Shown piece by piece: positions 54,846 to 63,850 of a stretch of 64,000 nucleotides of DNA. Each line of letters begins with the position of its first letter. Within the stretch, counting starts at the first letter, position 1. A model generated the notes under the pieces. That model ran no database searches. It was not told the DNA's origin and saw nothing but the letters and a program-made list of their open reading frames with translations. A program made the translations under genes and the position numbers. Origin of the DNA: JBBIGV01 sp037447335 (GTDB taxonomy: Bacteria > Bacteroidota > Ignavibacteria > Ignavibacteriales > Ignavibacteriaceae); the NCBI GenBank assembly GCA_037447335.1, contig JBBIGV010000003.1:27362-91361 (forward strand). The letters are read 5' to 3'.

Positions 54846-56624
54846 TTATCCCAATCTGCTTTTTAGGCTATGAAGTTCATCGGTTAATCCCAGCGGGAAC
54901 CGATCTCCAAATATTTTAAAGTATTCTGTAATGCTTTCGGCTTCTTTCTTCCAATCTTCATTTTTGATTGTCAGGATTTCGTTAATGTCATCGTAAGAAA
55001 GATCTAAGCCGGATAAATCAATTGCATTCTTAGCGGGCAAAAATCCAATGGGCGATTCGATAGCATTTTCGCTGTTGTTTGTTCGTTCGAATATCCATTT
55101 GAGTACACGAATATTATCACCGAATCCCGGCCAAATGAATCTTCCGTTGTTATCCTTTCTGAACCAGTTGACGTAGAAGATTTTTGGGAGTTGGTCAGGG
55201 TTTGAACCATTACCAATGTTTAACCAGTGATTAAAATAATCACCCATATTATATCCACAGAATGGAAGCATAGCAAAAGGGTCGTGGCGAAGTTTTCCAA
55301 GATCACCAACGGCAGCAGCAGTTTTTTCCGATGCTGCTGTAGCTCCCATAAAAGTTCCGTGCTGCCAGTTGAATGCCTGATAAACAAGCGGGACAACACT
55401 TTCTCTTCTTCCACCAAAAATTATTGCCGATATAGGAACTCCCTGAGGGTCTTCCCATTTCGGGTCCATTACCGGGCATTGATTAGCCGGCACGGTGTAT
55501 CTTGAATTGGGATGGGCGGCTTTTTCCTCAGATGAAGGCGTCCAATCATTACCAAGCCAGTTGATTAATTTTTTAGGAGGCTCTTCAGATAATTCTTCCC
55601 ACCAGACATCACCTTCGTGAGTGATGGCGACGTTAGTGAACAACGAATTCTTGTACAAAGCAGCAAGAGCATTGTAATTTGTTTTTGGAGAGGTGCCGGG
55701 TGCAACTCCAAAAAATCCGGCTTCAGGATTTATAGCATAAAGTCTGCCGTCATTACCAAATTTCATCCAGGCAATATCATCACCAACGGTTTCAACTTTC
55801 CATCCCGGTAAAGAAGGTGTTAGCATAGCAAGATTAGTTTTGCCGCACGCACTTGGAAATGCAGCGGCAAAATATTTTTTCTTTCCTTCGGGAGATGTTA
55901 CTCCAACAATCAACATATGTTCGGCGAGCCACCCTTCTTCTTTAGCCATGTAAGAAGCAATTCTTAGCGCAAAACATTTTTTCCCGAGCAGTGCGTTGCC
56001 GCCATAACCGCTTCCGAATGACCAGATGGTTCTTTCTTCCGGGAAATGGACAATGTATTTTTTATTATTGCAGGGCCATGGCACATCATCAGAAGGGTTA
56101 ATTATTGGTTTACCGACAGAATGCAGGCAATAAACAAAGTCATCATCGCCCAAAACTTCAAGAACTTTTTTACCCATTCTTGTCATAATTTTCATGCTGC
56201 ATACAACATAGGGCGAATCGGTTAGCTGTACCCCAATATGTGAAATATTAGAACCGAGCGGACCCATGCTGAAAGGTATCACATACATAGTTCTGCCGTG
56301 CATACAACCGTCAAATAATGCTGTTAATGTTTGTTTCATAACCGCGGGGTCTTCCCAATTGTTTGTAGGACCTGCATCATCTTTATTTTGAGTACAGATA
56401 AAGGTGCGGTCTTCTACTCTCGCCACGTCGGAAGGATCAGACAAAGCGGCGTAGCTGCCGGGTCTGAGTTTTTCATTTAATTTTATGAATGTTCCTTTTT
56501 CTACAAGCAAAGAAGCTAACTTATCGTACTCCTCTTGTGAACCGTCGCACCAGTGCACAGAGTCGGGCTTGCACAATTGAACCATTTGATTTACCCAGTC
56601 TATAAGTTTTCTGTTAGTTGTCAT
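54846..56624 (-). CDS. pckG: Phosphoenolpyruvate carboxykinase (GTP)
   Basis: A 592-residue GTP-dependent PEPCK. The kinase-1a loop is FPSACGKTNLAML, the metal/nucleotide region is VGDDIAWM, and FGSGYGGNALLGKKCFALRI and NWFRKDNNGRFIWPGFG are family blocks. It converts oxaloacetate and GTP to PEP, CO2 and GDP in gluconeogenesis or anaplerosis. Full family length and no lesion. Fumarase elsewhere in the window fits a TCA-linked metabolism. Confidence 0.96.
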   Translation of the reverse strand: MTTNRKLIDWVNQMVQLCKPDSVHWCDGSQEEYDKLASLLVEKGTFIKLNEKLRPGSYAALSDPSDVARVEDRTFICTQNKDDAGPTNNWEDPAVMKQTLTALFDGCMHGRTMYVIPFSMGPLGSNISHIGVQLTDSPYVVCSMKIMTRMGKKVLEVLGDDDFVYCLHSVGKPIINPSDDVPWPCNNKKYIVHFPEERTIWSFGSGYGGNALLGKKCFALRIASYMAKEEGWLAEHMLIVGVTSPEGKKKYFAAAFPSACGKTNLAMLTPSLPGWKVETVGDDIAWMKFGNDGRLYAINPEAGFFGVAPGTSPKTNYNALAALYKNSLFTNVAITHEGDVWWEELSEEPPKKLINWLGNDWTPSSEEKAAHPNSRYTVPANQCPVMDPKWEDPQGVPISAIIFGGRRESVVPLVYQAFNWQHGTFMGATAASEKTAAAVGDLGKLRHDPFAMLPFCGYNMGDYFNHWLNIGNGSNPDQLPKIFYVNWFRKDNNGRFIWPGFGDNIRVLKWIFERTNNSENAIESPIGFLPAKNAIDLSGLDLSYDDINEILTIKNEDWKKEAESITEYFKIFGDRFPLGLTDELHSLKSRLG

Positions 56625-56907
56625 ATGTCACCTTTAATTTTTATAAAGATAGATATCCCTTGACACATTGGACATCTGAGTTTGAATTCCGTTAGAAGTG
56701 GTTGATTAGAACGGAATTACAACTTTATGAAAGCATTCGCGCGTTCTATTCATAATTCTGATGCAAAAAATAAGTAAATAAAGTAAAGCATTCAAATAAT
56801 GAATTTAAATGCGAAGCCAAAAACCCTGCCCTTTGCTCTAAACTTATTTTACCGGGAAGAAATAGCAATAATTTTGCTAAATTTCCTTTGAAAAAATTAA
56901 TGAATAT

Positions 56908-57684
56908 ATGTTAGTTGTTTTTGTTCAAAAGCTGGGCAGCAAAGCCATGAACCTGTTCGAGGAGATCGGGCAGGTTTCAATTCTTTTGTGGGGTATAATT
57001 AAAAGTTTCAGGATGATCCCCAGAAGCCGGAAGATAATTTTTTATCAGATGGAACATATAGGCGTAAACTCGCTGCCGCTCGTTATTATCATTGCTTTAT
57101 TTACAGGTGCTGTTGCAGCCTGGCAGGCAGCCTACCAGTTGAAGGGAATTGCACCGTTGTCTTTTTTAGGGGGAGCAACAAGCCGGGCAATAATTACAGA
57201 ACTTGGTCCGGTTCTTACAGGAATCGTAATTGCAGGACGAGTCGGCGCTTCTATTGCTGCTGAACTTGGAACGATGAAAGTTACCGAGCAGATAGATGCA
57301 CTTGAAACAATGGCAATCAGCCCTATTCGTTACCTTGCAATGCCGCGTTTTCTTGCGGCAGTTACAATGATGCCTGTTCTGGTCATATTCGCGAATGTGA
57401 TTGCGGTTGCCGGCGCTTTCATAGTCTCAAATTATTTTCTTGGAGTATCATTTGCAGTTTTTTTTGAATCTGTAAAGAAGTTCTTTTTATTTTCGGACCT
57501 GATTGCCGGATTGATCAAAACAGTTTTCTTTGGTGCTGTAACCTCCCTGCTTGGATGTCATATCGGCTTCAGAACGGAAGGAGGTGCTGAAGGTGTTGGT
57601 CTTTCCACAATACGATCATTCGTTCTTTCGGCCGCTTTGATTCTCATCCTCGACTATCTTCTCTGGATGCTGCTGTTCGGTTAA
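56908..57684 (+). CDS. MlaE/YrbE family ABC transporter permease
   Basis: A 258-residue permease with five to six membrane segments. The conserved block ITELGPVLTGIVIAGRVGAS and EIDALETMAISPIRYLAMPR-like sequence (QIDALETMAISPIRYLAMPR) identify the MlaE domain. Members form the membrane part of Mla-type lipid transporters that maintain outer-membrane asymmetry. The ATPase and MCE-domain genes that usually follow are absent; instead a convergent antiporter gene overlaps its 3' end by 4 bp. An internal ATG at 56947 is an alternative start. Confidence 0.88.
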   Translation: MLVVFVQKLGSKAMNLFEEIGQVSILLWGIIKSFRMIPRSRKIIFYQMEHIGVNSLPLVIIIALFTGAVAAWQAAYQLKGIAPLSFLGGATSRAIITELGPVLTGIVIAGRVGASIAAELGTMKVTEQIDALETMAISPIRYLAMPRFLAAVTMMPVLVIFANVIAVAGAFIVSNYFLGVSFAVFFESVKKFFLFSDLIAGLIKTVFFGAVTSLLGCHIGFRTEGGAEGVGLSTIRSFVLSAALILILDYLLWMLLFG

Positions 57685-58937
57685 TAATTTTTCGATGGAA
57701 TATCTGTTCTCTTCCGAATAAATATACTCATCAATGGCGCACTGGTAAGTGATGTAAACAGAGCCATTACTACAAGCCCGACGAAAACAGTTTCTTGTAT
57801 TAATCCTGACTGAAGTGCTATCACACCAAGTATAATTCCCATAGCCCCGCTCGAACTCATACCAAAACCAATTGCCAGCGAGTTGTTCAGATTCATTCCT
57901 CCCAATTTAGCTCCAATACTGCCACCGGATACTTTACCAATAAAAGCGATTGCCAGTAATGTAAAAACAATAGCGGGATCAAAATTGGCAATAAAGTTTA
58001 CTCTTAATCCTATTGAAACAAAAAATAATGGTGCAAAAATGTTTGTGACAAATTGCTGCAATACCTCACGGGTTCTTGATTTAAGATATGCAGAATCACC
58101 GATAGCAATTCCCATTATAAACGCCCCCAAAATAGAGTGAATACCTATATATTCTGTAAATGCAGCGCCGAGAAAACCAAGAATCAGAATGAAATTCAAA
58201 ATGCCGCCCGGAAATGAAATTTTATCCTGAACAAGTGGTATCAGCCTGTTGATAATTCTTCTTCCAACGAGTAACATAAATAATACGAACAAAATAGTAA
58301 GCAGCAGAGTAGTTGAAAAGCTCATCCCATGATCATTAGCCCCGATCATTCCGAGAATGATTGAAAATATTAGCCAGCCGATCAAATCATTTAACATTGC
58401 CGCTGCAATGATAATGAAACCAATTTGTGTTTTGAAGATATCAAGGTCTAATAAAATTTTAGCTATGATAGGAAGGGAAGAAATGGCGATAGCTGTTCCA
58501 ATAAATAAAGAGAATGCAAGTCTCATCTCTGTAAATTCCAGCCCCATAAAATCGGGAAAGAAAAATGAGATCAAAAATCCCAGGCCGAACGGAATTAATA
58601 TTCCAATTAAACAGGTAGATACAGCCGTATTCCGGTATTTGAGCACAACGGATAAATCAACTTCCATACCCGAAACAAGCAGAAGCATAATTACCGCAAG
58701 CGTAGTAATCCCATCGAGCGCAATTTTAGTTTCATCAAGAGGTGGAAAAAGCCAGGAGTAAATCTCCGGAAATATCATCCCGAATATTGTTGGTCCCAGT
58801 ATAATTCCCGCAATAATTTCTCCTACTATAGCCGGCAGCCGTATCTTGCTGAACAACTCGCCAAACAATTTGGCAAAGAATAACATTGTGCTGATACTAA
58901 GTAAAAAAATGATGATCTGTTCGGTTGATAATTGCAT
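57681..58937 (-). CDS. CPA2-type cation:proton antiporter
   Basis: A 418-residue membrane protein with about 12-13 hydrophobic segments and the Na+/H+ exchanger fold motifs LPAIVGEIIAGIILGPTIFG near the N-terminus and LNDLIGWLIFSIILG (paired acidic residue region) in the middle. There is no cytoplasmic TrkA domain. It is co-directional with the universal stress protein gene 5 bp upstream, a common pairing for pH or salt stress. Confidence 0.88.
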   Translation of the reverse strand: MQLSTEQIIIFLLSISTMLFFAKLFGELFSKIRLPAIVGEIIAGIILGPTIFGMIFPEIYSWLFPPLDETKIALDGITTLAVIMLLLVSGMEVDLSVVLKYRNTAVSTCLIGILIPFGLGFLISFFFPDFMGLEFTEMRLAFSLFIGTAIAISSLPIIAKILLDLDIFKTQIGFIIIAAAMLNDLIGWLIFSIILGMIGANDHGMSFSTTLLLTILFVLFMLLVGRRIINRLIPLVQDKISFPGGILNFILILGFLGAAFTEYIGIHSILGAFIMGIAIGDSAYLKSRTREVLQQFVTNIFAPLFFVSIGLRVNFIANFDPAIVFTLLAIAFIGKVSGGSIGAKLGGMNLNNSLAIGFGMSSSGAMGIILGVIALQSGLIQETVFVGLVVMALFTSLTSAPLMSIFIRKRTDIPSKNY

Positions 58938-58942
58938 AAAGT

Positions 58943-59782
58943 TTAACGGATAATTAAGAGGTTCGAAGGCAGGTTTTCGAACGAATATTCGGCTTCATGA
59001 AGGAATAATCTGTCGAGAAATTTCAATTTTTTTGAGGGAACGTTTATAGCAAAAATATCAGCATTGTTTGAGCGGGCAAGTTTAGTAGCTTCCCATCCCT
59101 CTTTACCGTAAATACATATTGTCTGGATCTCGATCCGTTTAAGATCCATCTGATCAATGAATTCCTTCATATAAGCTTCTTCTTCTTTTTGGTATTTGGA
59201 TTTCAGAATATCCAGTTCTTCGATTGAGCCTGAATCAAGAATAGCAGTTGATAAAGCGGGGATATTATAATCACGAACGACAACAAATTCTGCCGCTGCC
59301 TCAAGTAAAGCGAACTGATACGCAGTGCTTACGGTTCTTTTTCCGCCATCAGTAAAATCAATCGAAACATAAAACTTTTTGAAGTTTACCGGATTCTCCG
59401 AGGGGGATTTTAAAATCATTACATTGCACGTTGATGATCGCATAATTTTGCGTGCAACCGAGCCAATGTAATACTTTACAAAACTTTCTTTCTGAAGCGC
59501 TCCTGCAATAAGCAGGTCAACATCTGCTGACTCACTTCTCTTTATGATTACATTAGCCGGGTCTCCTTCTTCCCAAATAATTTCATTTTCAATAGCGGAA
59601 AGACCGGCAGATTCAATTGTATCAATCAACTTCTTTTCAGAATCTTTTGTTTTCTTACCGATGTGAATTAAAATCAACTCAGAGTTAAAAAGCTCTTTAA
59701 GTCTTTTTGTTTCTTTCAACAGTGCCTTACCGGTAGGAGAAAAGGTTACAGCCAGTGCTAATTTTTTGAACGGAGTATCCAT
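58943..59782 (-). CDS. Tandem universal stress protein (UspA family)
   Basis: About 279 residues with two Usp domains. The first (about 1-140) ends in the nucleotide-binding-like signature GSVARKIMRSSTCNVMILK. The second (about 147-279) is more divergent. The frame opens at TTG 59833, but ATG 59782 (MDTPFKKLALAVTFSPTG) with AGG upstream matches the family start. It is probably the first gene of an operon with the antiporter. Confidence 0.85.
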   Translation of the reverse strand: MDTPFKKLALAVTFSPTGKALLKETKRLKELFNSELILIHIGKKTKDSEKKLIDTIESAGLSAIENEIIWEEGDPANVIIKRSESADVDLLIAGALQKESFVKYYIGSVARKIMRSSTCNVMILKSPSENPVNFKKFYVSIDFTDGGKRTVSTAYQFALLEAAAEFVVVRDYNIPALSTAILDSGSIEELDILKSKYQKEEEAYMKEFIDQMDLKRIEIQTICIYGKEGWEATKLARSNNADIFAINVPSKKLKFLDRLFLHEAEYSFENLPSNLLIIR

Positions 59783-60245
59783 AAAATACCTGAAGTTTTT
59801 TTGAAAATTCGTCAAACTAATTAAAGTTATCAATAGGATTTAAAGAATAAAGAACAGCAGCCATTTTTTGTTGGAATGAATTTACAAATCCACAAGAGAA
59901 TAAATAGCTTTAATTAATTGTATCTAACTGCTGATATAATAAATAATAATTGATTTTCTTAATTCAACTTAATCAACTGATATGTTAATTGCTTACGGTT
60001 AAATGCCTTAATGAATGAACCAATCCAACTCTCTTAGCAAAGTAAAAAAAATTAACTTATATTACTTAAAGTATTGGAAATATTTTAAATTTATGTTAAA
60101 TTTTTTTACTGATTCATCGATTTCCCACCCTAATTGATGAGTCTTTTTGCCCGGCCGCCCTCCGCCGGGCATTTAATATTTAAAAAGTCATATTTTTTCC
60201 GTACATATGGATGCGTTCATTTAAATAAAAAAACCTGGCATTATT
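59783..60245. other. Divergent intergenic region upstream of usp and ilvE, with a GC-rich hairpin
   Basis: About 460 AT-rich bases. A clear stem-loop at 60149-60170 (GCCCGGC/GCCGGGC, 8-base loop) stands out. T5 lies before it and ATTTAATATT after it, so it is a poor terminator in either direction. It could be part of the ilvE leader. No leader peptide with branched-chain codons was recognised. Confidence 0.5.
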
Positions 60246-61337
60246 ATGGAAAATAATATTAAATATATTTTGAAGGAGAGGAAAAACCCGGTTGAACTTC
60301 CCGAACAATTAGGCTTTGGCACCATCTTCACAGACCATGTTTTTGAAATGGACTACTCTCCGAAAAAAGGCTGGCATAATGCAGTCATAAAACCGCTCGA
60401 ACTTCTTTCAATTCATCCCGCAACAATGTTTATTCACTACGGTCAGGCAATATTTGAAGGCTTGAAAGCATTCAAAACAATTGATGATGAAGTTGTGATA
60501 TTCAGAGCTGAAGATCATATTAATCGTTTGAATAATTCTGCAAGCAGAGTTTGTATCCCCGAAGTAGATGTTCAGTTTGTAATGAATGCGTTGAAAGAAT
60601 TAATAGCGCTCGACAAAGATTGGATCCCAACCAAAAACGGAGAATCGTTATATATAAGACCATTTGCATTTGGCGTTGATCCGGTACTTGGTGTTAAACC
60701 GGCATCCGATTACAAATTCATTATTCTCCTTTCACCGGTTGGGGCATACTATCCCGAGGGATTTAAACCTGTTAAAATCCTTGTTGAAGATCAGTTTGTT
60801 AGAGCGGTAAGAAAAGGATTGGGTGACTGCAAAACACCTGCAAACTATGCTGCAAGTCTGCTTGCAGGTCAAAAAGCCATCGAAAGAGGCTTTACCCAGG
60901 TTCTATGGCTCGATGCTATTGAACTGAAGTATATTGAAGAAGTCGGAACTATGAATATCTTTATCAGATTTAAAGATGAAGTGGTGACTCCGAAACTTAC
61001 CGGTTCAATTCTGCCCGGTGTAACCCGAAAATCTGTTCTTCAGATCCTGAACGACTGGGAGATGAAAGTATCGGAAAGACACATAAGCATTGATGAAGTT
61101 GTTGAGCAGTACAAAAAGGGAAATCTTATCGGTATGTTCGGAACAGGTACCGCTGCAATAATTTCTTCTGTTGGGTGGTTATCGTATAAAGGTGAAATGA
61201 TGACATTTAACGAAGGCAAAGCCGGTGAACTTGATACAAAGTTATTTGAAAAACTTACAGCTATTCACTACGGTAAAACGGAAGATTCCTACAATTGGCT
61301 GATTTACGTAACCAAAAAAGGAGTGGAAGTGTCCTGA
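60246..61337 (+). CDS. ilvE: Branched-chain amino acid aminotransferase
   Basis: A 363-residue fold-type IV PLP aminotransferase of the BCAT group: ALELLSIHPATMFIHYGQAIFEG-like N-terminus (IFEGLKAFKT), YIRPFAFG, the PLP lysine region YAASLLAGQKAIERGF, EVGTMNIF, and GTGTAAIISSVGW. It catalyses the last step of valine, leucine and isoleucine synthesis or the first of their breakdown. Its TGA overlaps the ATG of the alkaline phosphatase gene (TGATG). Confidence 0.93.
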   Translation: MENNIKYILKERKNPVELPEQLGFGTIFTDHVFEMDYSPKKGWHNAVIKPLELLSIHPATMFIHYGQAIFEGLKAFKTIDDEVVIFRAEDHINRLNNSASRVCIPEVDVQFVMNALKELIALDKDWIPTKNGESLYIRPFAFGVDPVLGVKPASDYKFIILLSPVGAYYPEGFKPVKILVEDQFVRAVRKGLGDCKTPANYAASLLAGQKAIERGFTQVLWLDAIELKYIEEVGTMNIFIRFKDEVVTPKLTGSILPGVTRKSVLQILNDWEMKVSERHISIDEVVEQYKKGNLIGMFGTGTAAIISSVGWLSYKGEMMTFNEGKAGELDTKLFEKLTAIHYGKTEDSYNWLIYVTKKGVEVS

Positions 61338-62425
61338 TGTTCCTTTTCAGATTTCTCTTCCTGTGCTTTCTTTCAGTTAGTTTTGCACAAAGTGTTCGGG
61401 AACCTGAAAACATCATTTTATTTATTGGCGACGGAATGGGCATTAACTATGTTTCATTGTCCGTTCTGTCGCTTGATAATGATCCTTTCCATAAATTCAC
61501 AACAGTGGGTCTTTCGAACACAACCGCTGCAGATAAACTTATTACAGATTCGGCAGCCGGTGCTACTGCAATATCAACAGGATATAAAACGAAAAACCGT
61601 TATCTTGCTCTCGATTCCGAAGGCAATCCGCTTACTACTATTTTTGACATTGCCAGAACGAAAAACATTGCAACCGGAATTGTCGTTACATCAAGCGTAA
61701 CTCATGCAACTCCCGCTGCATTCTATGCACATATTGATGACAGAAACAAGGAGTTTGAAATTGCCGCACAATTACTTGACAAGGACATTAAGGTGATAAT
61801 CGGAGGTGGAAGTGTATTTTTCCATCCTCAGTCACATGAACAACAAGAGCAAGAAAACCAATCCTTAATTGAACAATTTCTGTTGAGAGGTTATACTTAT
61901 ATCAGCCAACCGGATCAACTGTTCACTTCTGATACTAATGGGGAAAAAATCCTTGCTTTGCTTGAAAAGGATGAATTACCTAAAGCTTCCAACAGAGATT
62001 ACACTCTGAAGCAGCTAGTAGAAGTTGCGCTTAAAGAGTTAAGTAAAAATCAAAATGGCTTTTTATTAATGGTTGAAGGTGCACAGATCGATTGGGCAGG
62101 GCATGCAAATGATGCTGATTATTTAATTTCTGAAATGGAAGACTTCAATGGCTCAATAAATGCTGCTTTTGAGTTTTTTGAAAATAATCCGAACACTTTG
62201 ATTATTGTAACGGCTGATCATGAAACCGGTGGAATGTCAATTAACAGCGGCGACCCCAATGGTAAGAATCCGGAACTTGGTTTTACAAGCACCCGCCACA
62301 CAGCCGGTTTGGTCGGTGTTTTTGCCCATGGACCGGGGGAAGAAAATTTCAGCGGTATTTATGAAAACCACATACTTGGTCGAAAACTTATCAATTTGAT
62401 TGATAAATCCATCATTTTTTATTAA
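61337..62425 (+). CDS. Secreted alkaline phosphatase
   Basis: A 362-residue phosphatase. A signal peptide (residues 1-18, ending SFAQ) precedes the metal-binding GDGMG (31-35) and the nucleophile Ser72 in TDSAAGATAISTG. VEGAQIDWAGHAND and VTADHETGG supply further metal ligands. It hydrolyses phosphate monoesters in the periplasm or outside. I chose ATG 61337, overlapping the ilvE stop codon, over TTG 61295 because it places the signal peptide correctly. Confidence 0.92.
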   Translation: MFLFRFLFLCFLSVSFAQSVREPENIILFIGDGMGINYVSLSVLSLDNDPFHKFTTVGLSNTTAADKLITDSAAGATAISTGYKTKNRYLALDSEGNPLTTIFDIARTKNIATGIVVTSSVTHATPAAFYAHIDDRNKEFEIAAQLLDKDIKVIIGGGSVFFHPQSHEQQEQENQSLIEQFLLRGYTYISQPDQLFTSDTNGEKILALLEKDELPKASNRDYTLKQLVEVALKELSKNQNGFLLMVEGAQIDWAGHANDADYLISEMEDFNGSINAAFEFFENNPNTLIIVTADHETGGMSINSGDPNGKNPELGFTSTRHTAGLVGVFAHGPGEENFSGIYENHILGRKLINLIDKSIIFY

Positions 62426-62443
62426 AAAAATTTTCACTGCCTC

Positions 62444-62493
62444 TTGACAAGTGCTCATACGTTCACTATATTTGTAGTGAACAATTGAGCACT
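62444..62493 (+). promoter_or_regulatory. lexA promoter with a 44-bp nested operator palindrome
   Basis: TTGACA (62444-62449) and TATATT (62467-62472) are separated by 17 bp; TATATTTG (62467-62474) also fits the Bacteroidota TAnnTTTG -7 box. Covering the promoter is a perfectly symmetric array: AGTGCTCA (62450-62457), GTTCACTA (62461-62468), 6-bp centre, TAGTGAAC (62475-62482), TGAGCACT (62486-62493), each inner/outer pair spaced by 3 bp. The inner 22-bp repeat is a plausible LexA box and the outer arms a second one. Direct LexA binding is inference. Confidence 0.8.
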
Positions 62494-62496
62494 ACT

Positions 62497-63144
62497 ATGA
62501 AAAAAGAATTAACAGAACGTCAGCAGGAAATTCTGAACTTCATCTACCGGTTTCGTGAAGAGAATGGTTACCCTCCCACTCTCAGGGAAATCGGAAAACA
62601 TTTCGGCATTACCTCAACATTTGGTGTAAAACGTCACCTCGAAGCCCTCGTTAAAAAAGAATATCTCAGCATCGAAAGCAATGCCAGCCGCGGTATTTCG
62701 TTCATTGATGAAAATGAATTTGATAAACCCGCACTTTCTATTGATAGAAATGATGGCTCGGTAAGAATACCCGTAGTTGGTCGTGTTGCTGCCGGCTCTC
62801 CCATTCTTGCTGAAGAAAATCTTGACGGCAGTATCCTGATCGATTCATCACTAGTAAAAAAAGCGGAACATAGCTTCGCTTTGAAAGTTAGAGGGGATAG
62901 CATGATAAATGCAGGAATTTTTGATGGCGATCTGGTAATTGTCTCCCCGCAAAATGAAGCTGTAAACGGCTCTATTGTAGTTGCAATGATAAACGGCGAA
63001 GTTACTGTAAAAACTTTTGAGAACAGAAATAATAAAATAAGATTGATCCCCGAAAACGAGAACTATCTTCCTATTGAAGTTATTAATAAAGAAGATTTTT
63101 CACTTGTCGGAAAAGTTACAGGAATTATTCGGTTACTAAACTAA
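62497..63144 (+). CDS. lexA: LexA SOS repressor
   Basis: A 215-residue LexA. A winged-helix DNA-binding domain (residues ~1-65, TERQQEILNFIYRFREENGY) is followed by the S24 peptidase domain. The autocleavage bond is Ala99-Gly100, the catalytic Ser is 135 (GDSMINAG) and the Lys is 172 (TVKTF). RecA-stimulated self-cleavage would derepress SOS genes. ATG 62497 is preferred to TTG 62485, which lies in the operator. Two small genes follow with strong ribosome sites and are probably co-transcribed, which is unusual. Confidence 0.95.
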   Translation: MKKELTERQQEILNFIYRFREENGYPPTLREIGKHFGITSTFGVKRHLEALVKKEYLSIESNASRGISFIDENEFDKPALSIDRNDGSVRIPVVGRVAAGSPILAEENLDGSILIDSSLVKKAEHSFALKVRGDSMINAGIFDGDLVIVSPQNEAVNGSIVVAMINGEVTVKTFENRNNKIRLIPENENYLPIEVINKEDFSLVGKVTGIIRLLN

Positions 63145-63158
63145 AAAGGAGAATCCAG

Positions 63159-63407
63159 ATGAAAACAGAAATTTTTATTTCAGCAATAAACAACAGAAAC
63201 AGATTAAAGTTCTTATACGGGTTAAATGAAATTACCATTGATCCCTACTTCGTAACGAAAGATAAGAACGGAATAAAAGTTATTTATGGCAGATTAAATA
63301 ACTCATCCGAAGTTAAGCGCTTTGAATATAAAAAGATATCTAACATTAAGGTGCTTAACAAAGGCAAATTTACGCCAATAATTCCTATAGTTACATTAGT
63401 AAGCTAA
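63159..63407 (+). CDS. WYL-like small protein
   Basis: An 82-residue protein with the spacing of a minimal WYL-type module: ISAINNRNRLKFLYGLNEIT near the start, IDPYFVTKDKNGIKVIYGRL, and a C-terminal KGKFTPIIPIVTLV. WYL domains bind ligands or nucleic acid and are common in DNA-damage and defence regulators; the resemblance is modest. It starts 14 bp after lexA with AAAGGAGA at good spacing, so it is probably in the lexA operon. Confidence 0.55.
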   Translation: MKTEIFISAINNRNRLKFLYGLNEITIDPYFVTKDKNGIKVIYGRLNNSSEVKRFEYKKISNIKVLNKGKFTPIIPIVTLVS

Positions 63408-63418
63408 AGGGAGTAAAT

Positions 63419-63850
63419 ATGTTTGACTTGAATAAAAGAGAATCCGTTGACCTGCTCATCGAACAATTGTGGCGAAACGGGTACACGACTTTAAGCAGAA
63501 AATTCGGGACTTACCTGCCCGAACCGGAAAAGGTTGGTGGTTTCGAAATTGATATTGTTGCACGACAAAATAAAAGTTATGCTATCGGCATCACACTTTC
63601 TGAGGAAGACATGGTCGACCCCGATTTGCTGAGAAGGATTAAATATCTTGCAACCAGGAAGACTAAATTTTCAAACCATAGTGTACAACTATTCATCGGC
63701 GTACCTCTGGTGCATTTTGAGAAAATTTCATTACTTATAAGCTCTTTCGGAGAAGATGTTCAGAAGAATATTCAGCTATTCAGGATAGTTGATAATCGAT
63801 TAAACGCCGAGCGGAAAGAAAGAACTAGAAAGAAGGCGCTGTTTTCATAA
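63419..63850 (+). CDS. Predicted PD-(D/E)XK-like protein in the lexA operon
   Basis: A 143-residue protein containing GGFEIDIVARQNKSYAIGIT, which matches the E/D plus beta-hairpin pattern of restriction-endonuclease-like folds such as Holliday resolvase relatives. The usual Lys of the E-x-K half is not obvious (GITLSEED), so the active site may be altered or lost. The N-terminal LLIEQLWRNGYTTLSRKF also fits such folds. It follows the WYL-like gene by 11 bp with AAGGGAG, and so is probably expressed with lexA. Confidence 0.55.
   Translation: MFDLNKRESVDLLIEQLWRNGYTTLSRKFGTYLPEPEKVGGFEIDIVARQNKSYAIGITLSEEDMVDPDLLRRIKYLATRKTKFSNHSVQLFIGVPLVHFEKISLLISSFGEDVQKNIQLFRIVDNRLNAERKERTRKKALFS

Noticed and set aside
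56908..57684. Complete Mla lipid transport operon
   Set aside because: Only the permease is present; no ATPase or MCE-domain gene follows within the window.
60149..60170. Intrinsic terminator upstream of ilvE
   Set aside because: The hairpin is strong but lacks a proper U-run on either strand; recorded only as a stem-loop.
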